Part shown: positions 32,301-43,184 of the stretch, piece by piece
How the letters are laid out: each line of letters starts with the position of its first letter
Numbering within the stretch: the stretch's first letter is position 1
Assembly: GCA_021234155.1 (NCBI GenBank)
Contig: JAJEKV010000213.1
Location: 498,001-562,000, forward strand
Source: Isoetes taiwanensis
Lineage: Eukaryota > Streptophyta > Lycopodiopsida > Isoetales > Isoetaceae
Direction: 5' to 3'
DNA: 64,000 nt
Program-made: the position numbers and the translations under genes
The notes under the pieces: generated by a model
Seen by the model: the letters and a program-made list of their open reading frames with translations, nothing else
Databases searched by the model: none
What the model was told of the DNA's origin: nothing

Positions 32301-34808
32301 GTGCCGAGTTTTGGTCTTTTGCACTTGGGACGTGGCCGATCACATGCAGTTGAGAACACGAAGCAAGGGGAACTGACGGAATGGAGTTTGGACCTGTACT
32401 CCTCCCGTTGTGGCAGTTAGAAGTCAAGGGCCGCTTTTGCAGTAGCAAGACATTCGTAAATTCGTAATTAATGCATAGTACGGACTTAAATTCTGATTTT
32501 TTGTCAGCTAGCTTCCTAAGTCATCGCCAACATACAGGCCAACTTTCAAAAATTTTGGATAAGGTTTAGATCAAATAGTTTGCACTAGAACAGTCCGGGC
32601 AGCCTGTTGTTGGGCAGCCGAGCTGGCACACTTGCCCAAGTCAAACAAGGCCAGGACCTTGCAAGGCCTCCTCATTAGAGGGGAGAGTCCGAACCCCAGG
32701 AGGCGAGCCCCAAAAAGCTTCCCGAGGCAGCCTTTCCTGGCAGCGCTCCGCCGGGGGGGCGTACGCTAAAGACCACACTCCCGGATCTCGGTTCCCGTAT
32801 CCGACCGTTGAATCCTTTGTTCAAGGAACCTGGTCCGAGAAGGTCCAAAAAAATCCAACATCCGTCCGGGAGAACATATCAAACCGCGAAGCGTCCTGCG
32901 GGCGACAGTGTAGAAACCAAAGTGTTTTGTCGTTCGGACATTGCGGAGGCTCCGAAATGCCGATCCGACTTCGCCACATCGTCCAGAATGCCAAAATTAC
33001 CCTAGGGACCAAGTTATACGGTCAGTTTTGCAAAAGAAACAAACACTTACGCCCTACATTGCAGTATTCAGCAGCCACCTCCTAGGCCAATTGACTACGA
33101 GTGTGTTGCACATGAGATAGTTTGGCGCTTCTTCGAGAAGGGGTGGGCTTCTGGCCACAAAACTTGGTCCCTAGGGCAATGTCGACGTTCTGAGTCCATT
33201 GGCAGAGACAGATCACGGTTCCGGAGAGGGGAAGTTGCCCGTCCGTCGCCAGGGCCTTTGGGAGAGGAATTTTGGGGCAAGCTGCTTCCGGGTGGTTTTT
33301 AGGGTCCGTGCTCTGGCGTCAACACCCCCCCTCTACATCAAGACACGGCGCAAGGTCCTAGTCAAATCTGACAAGGATAGAGCCTCCGAAACGTAAACCC
33401 TATGAGTTGCCAGGTTCTAGCAGGGTTTGCGTTTTGGGTGCCGAGTTTTGGTCTTTTGCACTTGGGACATGGCCGATCACATGCAGTTGAGAACGCGAAG
33501 CAAGGGGAACTGACGGAATGGAGTTTGGACCTGTACTCCTCCCGTTGTGGCAGTTAGAAGTCAAGGGCCGCTTTTGCAGTAGCAAGACATTCGTAAATTC
33601 GTAATTAATGCATAGTACGGACTTAAATTCTGATTTTTTGTCAGCTAGCTTCCTAAGTCATCGCCAACATACAGGCCAACTTTCAAAATTTTTGGATAAG
33701 GTTTAGATCAAATAGTTTGCACTAGAACAGTCCGGCAGCCTGTTGTTGGGCAAACCGAAATGCCGACACACTTGCCCAAGTCAAACAAGGCCAGGACCTT
33801 GCAAGGCCTCCTCATTAGAGGGAGAGTCCAGAACCCAGGAGGCGAGCCCCAAAAAGCTTCCCAAGGCAGCCTTTCCTGGCAGCGCTCTGCCGGGGGGGCG
33901 TACGCTAAAGACCACACTCCCGGATCTCGGTTCCCGTATCCGACCGTTGAATCCTTTGTTCAAGGAACCTGGTCCGAGAAGGTCCAAAAATCCAACATCC
34001 GGCCCAGAGAACATATCAAACCGCCTGGCGTCCCCGGCGGCGACAGCCAGAGAAACCAAAGTGTTTTGTCGTCTGGACATTGCGGAGGCTCGAAATGCCG
34101 ATCCGACTTCGCCACATCGTCCGGAATGCCAAAATTACCCTAGGGACCAAGTTACGCGGTCAGTTTTGCAAAAGAAAGAAACACTTACGCCCTACATTGC
34201 AGTATTCAACCACCACCTCCTAGGCCAATTGACTACACGAGTGTGTTGCACATGAGATAGTTTGGCTTCCGAGAAGGGTGGGCGTCACGGCCACAAAACT
34301 TGGTCCCTAGGGCAATGTCGACGTTCGAGTCCATTGGCGAGACGGATCATGGTTTCGGAGAGGGAAGTTGCCCGTCCATCGCGGTGGCCTTCGGAGAGGA
34401 CTTTTTGGGGCAAGCCGCTTAGGGTGGTTTTTAGGGTCCATGCTCTGGCGTCAACACCCCCCCTCTACGTCAAGACACGGCGCAAGATCCTAGTCAAATC
34501 TGACAAGCATAGAGCCTCCGAAACGTAAACCCTATGAGTTGCCAGGTTCTAGCAGGGTTTGCGTTTTGGGTGCCGAGTTTTGGTCTTTTGCACTTGGGAC
34601 GTGGCCAATCACATGCGATTGAGAACGCGGGGCAAGGGAACCCGGCGGAATGGAGTTTGGACCTGCACTCCTCCCGTTAGGCGCTTAGAAGTCAAGGCCC
34701 GCTTTAAAAAAGAGCAAGACATTCGTAAATTCGTAATTAATGCATAGTACGGACTTAAATTCTGATTTTTTGTCAGCTAGCATCCTAAGTCATCGCCAAC
34801 ATACAGGC
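29301..34808. repeat. Tandem array of ~1.13-kb units inside CACTA
   Basis: Unit starts (ccaaaattaccctagggacc) are at 29301, 29617, 30728, 31857, 32991 and 34129. Spacing is 316 (internally deleted first unit), 1111, 1129, 1134 and 1138; the last unit stops after about 680 bases at 34808. Each unit also contains cggatctcggttcc, gaccgttgaatcctttgttc and gaccttgcaaggcctcctca. Reading frames across units are shifted against each other by small indels, so coding is unlikely. Internal tandem arrays are known in plant CACTA elements; this one makes up two thirds of the element. Confidence 0.85.
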
Positions 34809-35201
34809 ATGTTGAGATAAACTACATCTTCGCATGTTGGTAGGGTATTAGTTCTCATAGCAGGGGACAAAATTAAAAATATATATATATATGTCGTCAG
34901 AACAAGTTTAACACGTAGCTACATATACTATTGGTGGAAACCTAACCTTTTTAAATCTAACAAAATAAAATTTTAAGATAAACTACATCTTTGCATGTTG
35001 GTAAGGTATTAGTTATCGTAGCAGGTAAGGTATTACTAGTTATCATCATCGTATTATATACCTCATAGCTCAACGGATGTACCACAAAACATTGAACATT
35101 TTCATGGTGGTATATTTCATAACTTTAACGGGTGTAGCAAGTCAAATAAATTCCTATCCAGTTAAATAAACCCATGTATCAAGTGTACATGCATTCTATA
35201 C

Positions 35202-35232
35202 AAAAAAAAAAAAAAAAAAAATTTTTTTTTTT
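35202..35232. repeat. A20-T11 palindrome
   Basis: A run of 20 A followed by 11 T, then ggtcgtcgt and ten A, inside the CACTA element. Confidence 0.8.
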
Positions 35233-35439
35233 GGTCGTCGTAAAAAAAAAACGGGCGGCAATCCCGCCGCTTATTTTCGAGCAAGCAAAGCTTATGGAGG
35301 AGCGTTTTTTGAGGTGATTTTCGGCGCGGATCTACTTTAGGGTCTATTCTAAATGTAAGACAAGCTTCATAAGGTATGTGCACGGATCAACCAACTCGTT
35401 TTTTGAATCTAAACTTGTTTTTGGGTAGATTTAGGGCTT

Positions 35440-35715
35440 TTTGTATTTGTTGTTTGTTCTTCCTTCAACCTTCATTCTTCTTCTTCCATTCTTGCATCCT
35501 TCTTCCATACATATTCTTCCATTCCCTTTGTCATCTTCTTCTTCGATTCTTCCTCCTCTTATACTACTTCTTCCTCCTCTTATTCAAATTCTTACTCTTA
35601 ATCCTCCTTTTGCGCTTCATCTTCTTCGTATTCTTCCTCCCCATTTTCGGGTTCCTCCTCTTCTTCTTAGCCTTTTCTTCTTCGGAATTCTTCCATTCTT
35701 CTTCTAATTTTTTTC
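35440..35715. repeat. Pyrimidine-rich tract (ttc/tcc repeats)
   Basis: About 270 bases of almost pure C/T built of ttcttc and cctcct. The Leu/Phe/Ser-rich frames on this strand (for example 35376-35723) are composition artefacts. It resembles a plant 5' UTR-like CT tract. Confidence 0.6.
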
Positions 35716-35808
35716 CCATCTAAGAAGACGTCGTTAAAAGACGAGACCCTTCTTCTTTCCAAAATTTTTCCTTATTAGTTGTTTTATACTATTTCTTTCT
35801 AATCGTTG

Positions 35809-36125
35809 AATTTTTTGTTTTGCATGTACACTCCTAGCAAAATGTGTTCTTCTTGCAAAACAAGTTGGCACCTCTTCCAGGTAAGGATTTAATTTTTTCA
35901 ATACGCTAATAAAATACTAATGCTTTATTTAGGTTAAATTGTTATCCAAGAAGGACCCCTCCCCCATTGATTTTCCATATTTTTTTTTCCTTTAAGTTGT
36001 TTATTTATACTAATATTTTACTAATCATTGAATTTATTGTTTTGCATGTACACTCCTAGCAAATGCGTTGTTTGTGCAAAACAACTTTGCCACCTTGTAC
36101 CAGGTAAGCATTTAATTTTCAATAT
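35809..36125. repeat. Diverged direct repeat (ttgttttgcatgtacactcctagcaaa)
   Basis: ttgttttgcatgtacactcc + tagcaaa, followed by tgtgcaaaacaa-like, gccacct and ccaggtaag(c/g)att, occurs at 35816-35890 and again at 36040-36110. Each copy ends in a perfect splice-donor-like caggtaag, which hints at a duplicated small exon, but no protein frame is shared. Confidence 0.5.
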
Positions 36126-36397
36126 GCTTAATGTATTGATTAATGTATTTAGCTTAATTTATTGATTAATGTATTTAGCTAAAAAAATTGGGGCTTCATT
36201 TATTTTTGTATTTTTTTAATATATTTAAGCGACATCATTTAATGACGTTAAAATCTTATATTTCTTTATTGGTTAAATTCATTTTATAGGCTTTAAATTA
36301 AATGTATTAACTTCATTCATAATAAATGTATTATTATTATTTTTTTCAATTTATAAAAAAAAAAAAAAAAAAAAAAATTAAATTTTTTTTAATACAC

Positions 36398-36775
36398 GTA
36401 AGCAACGTCGTTTGCTTACGTGGCTGCCACGTCAGCAACGGCGCTGGCAACGCCGCGCTGGCCGCCCGGCCGCGTGGCTGCCACGTGTACGTGACGTCGT
36501 TAAACGACGTCAAACACGTGGCTGCCTGCCACGCCACGAACTGGCCCGACGCCCGCGCCGGCCGCGTGGCGTGGGCGTGGCAATGCGTGCGTGGCGTCGT
36601 TGAACGACGTCACGTCGTCGCTTTAAGACGCCGCGGTTGCGACGCGTATAGCGACGCATAAAGGTCGTTTATCGACGCTCAGACGTCGAAATAGACGTCG
36701 TTTATCGACGTTTTGACGTCGATCATCGACGTCTAAACGACGTCTGGACGTCGTAATAGACGTCGTAACATGGCT
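36398..36775. repeat. Right subterminal region, acgtcgtt repeats
   Basis: Around 20 cgtcgtt/aacgacg/gacgtc words, including cgtcgttaaacgacgtc and gacgtcgtttatcgacg, mirror the left subterminal region. Interspersed with gtggctgccacg palindromes. Confidence 0.7.
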
Positions 36776-36792
36776 TTAATTTTGTAGTGCTT

Positions 36793-37111
36793 GTCACCAC
36801 TCACCACACTCACCACTATTGAGGTGGTATAGGAGATTGTATACCGTATATGGAGGGATATACGCACATGAACGCGTGCAGGATATTTGCACGTATGCAT
36901 TATGGTGTGCAGGGGGATTATGATGACTGTATTATCTGAGCAGAGAGAGGAGAACAGAGAGAGGGACGGTGTATTGAGAGAGAGCACTTTTGCTTGATCT
37001 AGCTATGGAGATGATGATTCTTTGTGTTGTGCATTGCCTTGATCTGATAGATTGAGCTTGGATTGTTGGATTTTTCATCCTTCTTGCAAGGTTAGAGTTC
37101 AGGCTCTAACA
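36793..37111 (+). repeat. e2 5' LTR, right piece
   Basis: gtcaccactcaccacactca to gagttcaggctctaaca, nearly identical to bases 49-367 of the 3' LTR. Immediately followed by the primer site. Confidence 0.85.
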
Positions 37112-37112
37112 A

Positions 37113-37133
37113 TTTGGCGACCACGGTGCTCGA
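37113..37133 (+). promoter_or_regulatory. Putative primer binding site of e2
   Basis: tttggcgaccacggtgctcg begins two bases after the LTR. A TTTGGCG-type start is common in OTA-group gypsy elements; the tRNA species is not identified. Confidence 0.5.
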
Positions 37134-37301
37134 CAGACCATTGATCGGCAAGAATTTCCATTGAAAAAGGAGTTGTCACCATTGATATTGGTGTTTGTCG
37201 GTAAAGAACCGCACCATTGAGAAAGGAGCAATTTCTTGTGTGAAGGGAATTTTGCCGTAATTGATTTGTGGGGTAGAATTTGACAAGGGGAGCATAGTTT
37301 T

Positions 37302-38698
37302 ATGCCCAAGGGAAGTAAGAAGGATATCCCACCAAGCTCCATCGTAACGAGAAGGGGGCCGGTGAGTCAATCTTTGGGCTCAAAATTGCATCAAGATTCA
37401 ATTTCATTTTCAGATTTGGGAGCAGATCTGGGGTCTAATTCTCAGATCCAGGAGGTTTTGATTCCATTTACCGATCTAGAAGGTAATCCAATTTCGTTTT
37501 TTCAAATTGAAGGAGATTCAATTTCGTTTTCCAATTTCAAGAAACCCAAGAAGAGGCGAGATGGTTACCACCTATGGTATGGGGTTTTCAGACAATGGGG
37601 ATTCCAAAGTTTGATGACTGGTGGATCGGGATCCTTTGAAGCGTATTGTGAAGTTTGAGAGGTATTGCCAGCAATGTAAGTTACCAAATTGGCGATTACT
37701 TGCTTTGGTTTCATAGTTCTTTGCAAGATTCAAGGTGGAGGAATGGGCACAAACTCGGCCCGGATACCATGACATATCAGGAATTAAAGGAAGCTTTCAT
37801 TGCTAATTATCAAGAAGTTCATGGTAAGGATAAGACTATGGAAAGGTGGACCAATTTCACACAAAAGGAAGATGAATCAATTAGAGAGTATAATCAGAGG
37901 TATATTGCGGTTCTCAAAGCCGTGGTTCATTGGAAGATTGCAAGGAATGATGAAATGGATATTCAATGGTATGTAAAGGGGCTGAAACGAGCTATTGCTC
38001 ATAAGGTGAAGGCTAAACAGCCTACAACATTACTAGAGGCACAAAAGTATGCTCTCAAGGCTGAAGATAAGTTGGGATACATTCATGAAGTTGCTGCTCC
38101 AGAGCATAAAACAGAGGATATTGCAGCCAAGATTTCTAAGCTTACAATTGGTGAGAAGCCAAGGGAGGTGCAGTTTATTACTTGTAAATATTGTGGGTCT
38201 ATTGGGCAGTCTGACACTACATGTAGATTGCTGAAATTCTGCTCAAGATGCCAAATCAAGGGCCATAATGATCAAGAATGTAGGGAGAAGAGATTCTTTG
38301 AGAGGGTCAATCCGGTATTTGTTGTTATGCAACAAGCACTATCTATTCCTATTCAACCAATGCAAGCAGCACCTATCATACCACAAGTTCCAATGATGCC
38401 ACAAGCTCCAATTGCCCAACAAGTTCCAATGGGTTCCGCACCAATGGTGCAGCCAAAACAAAGGCTCATTTATATTGCAAGTTATGTGATAAATTCAAGC
38501 ATGATGAGACTACTTGTTGGAAAATTCATGGGAAACCGGAATGGGCAACCAACAAGTATCCACCCAGGCAGCAAGTGTTTGAATCAGTACCTCTTCCTAA
38601 TAATGATGTTCGCATTCAAGATGCAAAGTACATTGAAAATCCTCAAGTTAAGGCTCTTATTGAGGAGCTTAAGAAGCAAGAGAAGGCAAAATCAGTAG
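37302..38698 (+). pseudogene. Gag of gypsy e2, zinc knuckles
   Basis: Starts MPKGSKKDIPPSSI. The capsid-like part includes YQELKEAFIANYQEVHGKDK and ERWTNFTQKEDESIREYNQR, the retrotransposon Gag pattern. Then two CCHC knuckles, CKYCGSIGQSDTTC (with Q for H at the third position) and CSRCQIKGHNDQEC. A third one, CKLCDKFKHDETTC, is encoded in a different phase at about 38477-38518. Frame changes occur near 37640-37660 and 38455. The 5' break has e1 differences at CTG/CGG-like sites. Confidence 0.8.
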
Positions 38699-40111
38699 TA
38701 AATTGTGGATTTGTTGAGGTGGAGCATGACCCACTTCAGCAAGAAGAAGAGATTGGAGAAGTAAATGCAGTTACAAGATCACAAAAGGTGGTTCAAGAAC
38801 CAAGAGTAGTGCCAATTGCGGAGAAGACTAAGACCTCTTTTCCAAAGGCTTTGAAGGAACAATCTTTGAAGGTGTCAGCACCTAAGAAGGTGCAATTCAA
38901 TGTGCTGCCCACGTACGATTTGATCTATAGAACAAAATCAGCCTATAGTGATGCCTCCTATGGTGGATGAGGAAATTCAAAATGAAGATGATGTGATCAG
39001 CCAGGTTTTGGCCACTAAAGTTACACTTACTCTGGAGCAATTGATGCATTATTCTCCAAATTTGTTGCAAGAGTTAGGGGGAAGAACAAAATCAGAAATT
39101 TCAGTCCAACAACTCATATCAAATGATACCGACAAGATGAGAATGGAGCCACCAGCCCGACAATCCAAGGATCCTGGGCCATTTCTTTGTGATGTGAGTA
39201 TTAATGGATATCTAATCAAAGAGGCCAACATAGATACCGGCAGTGGAGTGAATGTAATGCCTTACCACATAATGCTTCAAGTTGGATTGAAAATGATGGA
39301 ACCGACAACTATGATGCTCAAAGCATTCAATCAAATGAAGGTGCAGCCTATGGGAGTCATAAGAAATGTTTTATGCAAGGTTTATGAAGTGGAAGCAATC
39401 TTGGATTTCATGGTTTTGAAATTTCCAGAGAGTGTGCATGCTGAAACTTATACTTTGTTGCTGAGTCGTACATGGTTAGATGCCGTACAAGCTGAGACTT
39501 CATGGAGGAAGCGTGAAATGAACATCTTTCAAGGGGAACACAAGGTTACTATAGATCATCCTCTGAAATCAGCAAAAGGTACCTTTCTTTGCAATCCTTC
39601 TTTGAGCAGCCCGCAGTTAGAAATCAGCAAAGAGAATGCTATGGTGTCAGGGCAGCAAGGTCTTAGTTGTTTTCATGTCTTGGAAGTGGGTGACAGGGAA
39701 GATAAGACTTTGTACAAGTGGTTAAAAGGTACCCAAATTTCAGAAATATGTCATTTACAGCAGCAAGTTGCAGATAAGTATATCCAAAGACTTGAAAGTA
39801 TTGGTGAAGGTGAGTTACAAGAGACTCTTGTAAACATGAAGGAGGAGTCCATTCAAAGACCCATTGATGACACTTTATTTCAGCAAGGTATTGATCTAGA
39901 TGAAGTAGAGATGCTGATTTTGACATCAAGCATGGATGGGGTAAACAGAAATCAGCCCACTATACAAGTACAAGAAGCTTGGTGGCATGCGCACATTCTG
40001 GAGGATGAGGTAAATCAGATCAGTCCATATTCACCACAGTCATTACAGTCACCACATGCACCAAATTCATCACAATCATCACATCCACCACATCCATTAC
40101 AGTCAACATAG
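38575..40111 (+). pseudogene. Gag-pro region of e2, aspartic protease
   Basis: After the third knuckle a charged linker (ALIEELKKQEKAKSVVNCGF) leads, with one frame change near 38945, into a retropepsin: DVSINGYLIKEANIDTGSGV then NVMPYH. DTGSG is the active site, with residue D in the first catalytic position; a second conserved part is LDFMVLKFPE. The frame then ends in the Ser-Pro-His linker at a TAG (40109-40111) that is not present in e1. Confidence 0.75.
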
Positions 40112-40208
40112 TCATCACACGCACCACATTCATCACTGTCACCACATTCACCACAATCACCACATTCGTCACTACACTCACCACCTTCATTACAGTCACC
40201 ACATTCAG
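40020..40208 (+). repeat. TCACCACA-type repeat (Ser-Pro-His linker, e2)
   Basis: Imperfect caccaca(g/t)tca units between protease and RT, orthologous to 21572-21785. Same word family as the cactcacca array at the start of the LTR. Confidence 0.7.
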
Positions 40209-40246
40209 TCAAGAACATCAATATTTCTCAAGGAAATCAAGAAGAA

Positions 40247-40850
40247 TTGGTTACTATTGGAGGAGATCTTACTCAAGAGGAGGAACGTGATTTGGTATCT
40301 TTGTTACGAGAATTCAGGGATGTTTTGGCAAGAAATTACAAAGAATTGAAAGGCATTCCACCAGAGGTTGTGGTTCATACCATTGATTTGAAACAAGGAT
40401 CAAAACCAGTCCAACAAGCTCAAAGGAGAATGAGTCCAGCAATAGAGGAGCAAGTAAAGGTTGAAGTCATGAAGCTTTTGGAGGCAGGATTTATTGTATC
40501 AGTGCCAAATTCAGATTGGATCAGTTCTATTGTACCAGTGAGAAAGCCAAATAACTCAATCCGAGTATGCATTGATTACAGGGATCTCAACAAAGCTACC
40601 AAAAGAGATCATTTTCCTACGCCATTCATAGACACCTTGTTGGATATTGTTGTAGGAAATCAGGCCTATTCTTTCTTGGATGGTTACTCAGGATATAATC
40701 AGATCCAAATCTATCCACCACATCAAGCAATGACGGTTGAGAGTCTTTATAGATGACTTAACCGTGTTTTCGAATCCAAGAAGGGATCACTTGGATCATC
40801 TCAGAAAAAACCACCTACAACTGTATCACAAGTGAGAAGCTTATATGGCC
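40247..40850 (+). pseudogene. Reverse transcriptase of e2 with two internal deletions
   Basis: MVTIGGDLTQEEERDLVSLL to SIVPVRKPNNSIRVCIDYRD and FLDGYSGYNQIQIYPPHQAM are intact. Compared with e1, about 117 bp (e1 22309-22425, containing the PFGLxNAxATFQR motif) is missing at 40738, and about 147 bp (e1 22498-22643) is missing at 40807. The FIDDL motif itself remains between the two deletions but out of frame. RT is therefore dead. Confidence 0.8.
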
Positions 40851-42553
40851 AACTCAGTTTTAGTAGGAGGTATTTGCACAATTTTGATAAAATAACCCAG
40901 CCACTTGTGGATTGTATGAAGCCAGGGCAGAATTTTAGATGGAAGGAGGACGCTCAAGAAGCATTTGAATGGTGTCTTGGACAATTGAAAGAGAGAACTT
41001 TGCTGATTCCTCCAAGAATGAGTGAGCCATTTCATTTATTCTTTACAGTTTGGGAGCAAGCTTTGGCTGTCACACTATGTCAGAAAAATCAGCAAAAGTA
41101 TTATGATGTGAATTACTATGCGAGCAGGTTGTTAACTCCACAAGAGCAGAAATGGACTCATGTGGAGCATCTTGGGTTGGCATTGAAGTGGGCCTTGAAC
41201 AAATTTAGACATTATCTTCTTCCTTCACAATGGAATTCAGCAAATGTACAGTATGTTTACATTCATATGGATGTGAATCCGTTGCCATGCATTTACAACA
41301 AGACTGTCCAAGATCCTAAGTTTACAAGATGGGCTCTTATCATACAAGAATTTGAGTTGAAGTATGTTAAGATGGCTCAAGGAGCTCATAATCCAAGTGC
41401 CTATTTGAGTAGTGGTGCTGAAATAGAAGAGGAAACAGACCAGCAAGTAGCACTTCAGGATAATGGACTATTACAAGGGTTCATTGAGACCGTGGATCTT
41501 TGGTATGCCAATATATACAGGTATTTACAAGATCAGACTTATCCTTCATCATTTTCAAAGCAACAAAAGCATGCTCTTAGAGTACAAGCAGCTGGTTATG
41601 TGGTGCACGAGGCTATTCTTTATAAGAGGACTATGGAAGGTCTCTTATTAAGGTGTGTTGCTGGTCAGCAAACTCATGATTTGTTGCAGCAAGCACATGA
41701 TTGTCAGGGGCATTTTGCAGCCAGAACCACAGCTCGGAAGATCCTTCATTGGGGATATTATTGGCCAACTCTTTACAAGGATACTAGAGACTTTGTTACT
41801 AAATGTGAGAAGTGTCAAAGGCACAAGCAGTTAACAGGCCACAATAATATGCCATTCCATCCTATTTTGAGTGTTGGTCCATTTCATATGTGGGGATTGG
41901 ATTACATTGGGCCTATCAATCCTCCATCCTCCAAAGGTCATAAGTATATCTTGGCAGCCACATGCATGTTTACGAAGTGGGTAGAAGCAATTCCAGCAAA
42001 GCATGCTACAGAAAATACCACAGTAAGCTTTCTTTATCACAATTTGATTTCTCGGTTTGGTGTTCCCACCATTCTTTTGTCTGATCGGGGAACTCATTTC
42101 ATGGGAAAAGTAGTAGCTCAGTTAACAGAGAAAATTGGTGTTCAACATGTGCAAGCTTCTGCTTATTATCCACAGGGCAATGGGCAAGCTGAGTCTACTA
42201 ACAAAATTCTGAAAGCTATCTTGGCCAAAACAGTGAAGGATAATCAAAGAAATTGGCATGAAGCCTTGACATGTGCATTATGGAGTTTCAGGTGTACTTA
42301 CAAGTTGGCTACAGGATTTACACCATTTGAATTGGTTTATGGAGTGCAAGCTGTGATGCCGATTCATTTGGACATTCCTTTGTGTTCATTTGTGGAGCTA
42401 CCTTATTATGAGAATTTAGGAGAAGTTCCAACTCCAAATCAAGTGCATAATAGGATGGATGATTTGTTGCAATTGCAAGAGATGAGACAAGAAGCAGCAG
42501 ACTTTAATATGAGGCATAAACAGAAAGTAAAGCTTATCAAAGACAAGTTCTGA
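40832..42553 (+). CDS. RNase H plus integrase of e2 (573-residue open frame)
   Basis: Residues about 1-60 are the RT thumb (SLYGQLSFSRRYLHNFDKIT). RNase H follows: LFFTVWEQALAVTLCQKNQQ, NYYASRLLTPQEQKW, LALKWALNKFRHYLLPSQWN. The integrase zinc finger is HDLLQQAHDCQGHF ... CEKCQRHK (H-H-C-C) near residue 290-330, and the catalytic core carries LDYIGPINPP, LSDRGTHFMGK and GQAESTNKILK (D, D, E). The first part lacks RNase H's usual first Asp in the conventional position (FTVWE). The frame ends early at a TGA in acaagttctgagg, where e1 reads acaagttacagg. Confidence 0.85.
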   Translation: MRSLYGQLSFSRRYLHNFDKITQPLVDCMKPGQNFRWKEDAQEAFEWCLGQLKERTLLIPPRMSEPFHLFFTVWEQALAVTLCQKNQQKYYDVNYYASRLLTPQEQKWTHVEHLGLALKWALNKFRHYLLPSQWNSANVQYVYIHMDVNPLPCIYNKTVQDPKFTRWALIIQEFELKYVKMAQGAHNPSAYLSSGAEIEEETDQQVALQDNGLLQGFIETVDLWYANIYRYLQDQTYPSSFSKQQKHALRVQAAGYVVHEAILYKRTMEGLLLRCVAGQQTHDLLQQAHDCQGHFAARTTARKILHWGYYWPTLYKDTRDFVTKCEKCQRHKQLTGHNNMPFHPILSVGPFHMWGLDYIGPINPPSSKGHKYILAATCMFTKWVEAIPAKHATENTTVSFLYHNLISRFGVPTILLSDRGTHFMGKVVAQLTEKIGVQHVQASAYYPQGNGQAESTNKILKAILAKTVKDNQRNWHEALTCALWSFRCTYKLATGFTPFELVYGVQAVMPIHLDIPLCSFVELPYYENLGEVPTPNQVHNRMDDLLQLQEMRQEAADFNMRHKQKVKLIKDKF

Positions 42554-42555
42554 GG

Positions 42556-42768
42556 TTGTCAATCCATTTGAGGAAGGGCAATTGGTGTTGTGCGGGGACC
42601 ACTAAGAAGCATCTATCCAAATTTCAAAGCCTATGGAAGGCCCATTTTCGATTGATAAAGAGGTACGGTGGGGCTTTCTACTTGATGATTCCGAAGGGGG
42701 AATTGTTGCCTAATCCCAGAAATGGCAAGGATCTCAGGCCTTATTTTGAAAGAGAAGTGCTGTTCTAA
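42556..42768 (+). pseudogene. Integrase C-terminal end of e2, out of frame
   Basis: KFQSLWKAHFRLIKRYGGAF then YLMIPKGELLPNPRNGKDLR and PYFER match the G-P-F/Y module that closes gypsy integrases (here W-K-A-H-F). It continues the preceding frame after a one-base shift at about 42550 and ends at 42768. No chromodomain follows, as expected for OTA elements. Confidence 0.65.
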
Positions 42769-43184
42769 GGGATTTGATTTGGTATAGCTCAATTCTGAGA
42801 GAATTTGTGGAGAACCGTTGGGTTACAGCAGGTCGTTTTTCTGTAAAAACAGATGCTGACAGTTCAATAATACTTCATCTATTCTACATCAAAAGATTTG
42901 TTTCGGCGATACGAATCCAACGAGCTATGGTGCAGGTCAAACGGAGGTCTGGAACTCAAGATATCAGCTTTCAACGTTTGCCATAGTTACAGAGACTCTG
43001 TTTCGTCACTATCATTTTGGACCAATTTGTTTTCTATCAGTCATTTGGATTTGAGGAGGGTAATTTTCTTTCTAATCATACATGTAAATGTGTCATTTGG
43101 GGACATGTCCCAAGGACCATATCAGTATGTTTTGTTGTGGGTTCTCCGCCACGGAGTGGCACATTTTCCCACTGTGGTCGCCAC
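42769..43184. other. e2 3' non-coding region
   Basis: Between pol and the 3' LTR. No gene seen. A clear polypurine tract is missing: the bases before the LTR are cactgtggtcgccac, which is unusual for an LTR element. Confidence 0.5.

Larger units (their letters stand above)
28677..36789. mobile_element. 8.1-kb CACTA element with internal satellite, TSD ctt
   Basis: Ends CACTACAAGGG and ...TTTTGTAGTG; the outer 8 bases (CACTACAA/TTGTAGTG) are perfect inverted repeats and the flanks duplicate ctt (28674-28676, 36790-36792). Both ends carry dense subterminal repeats built on acgtcgtt/aacgacgt. The middle is a tandem array of 1.13-kb units (29.3-34.8 kb) followed by A/T- and pyrimidine-rich DNA. 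No transposase or TnpA/TnpD-like frame is visible, so it is non-autonomous. The exact LTR length match after removal proves the borders. Confidence 0.88.

Noticed and set aside
29338-34747. Repeated 60-170 residue ORFs in the CACTA satellite
   Set aside because: The same DNA is read in different frames in different units because of indels, and stops shift between units; no constraint on protein is visible.
29301-34808. CRISPR-like array
   Set aside because: Units are 1.13 kb direct repeats without short repeat/spacer alternation, in a plant nuclear context inside a CACTA transposon.
35376-35723. Leu/Phe-rich ORFs that look like membrane proteins
   Set aside because: Composition artefact of a pyrimidine-only tract.
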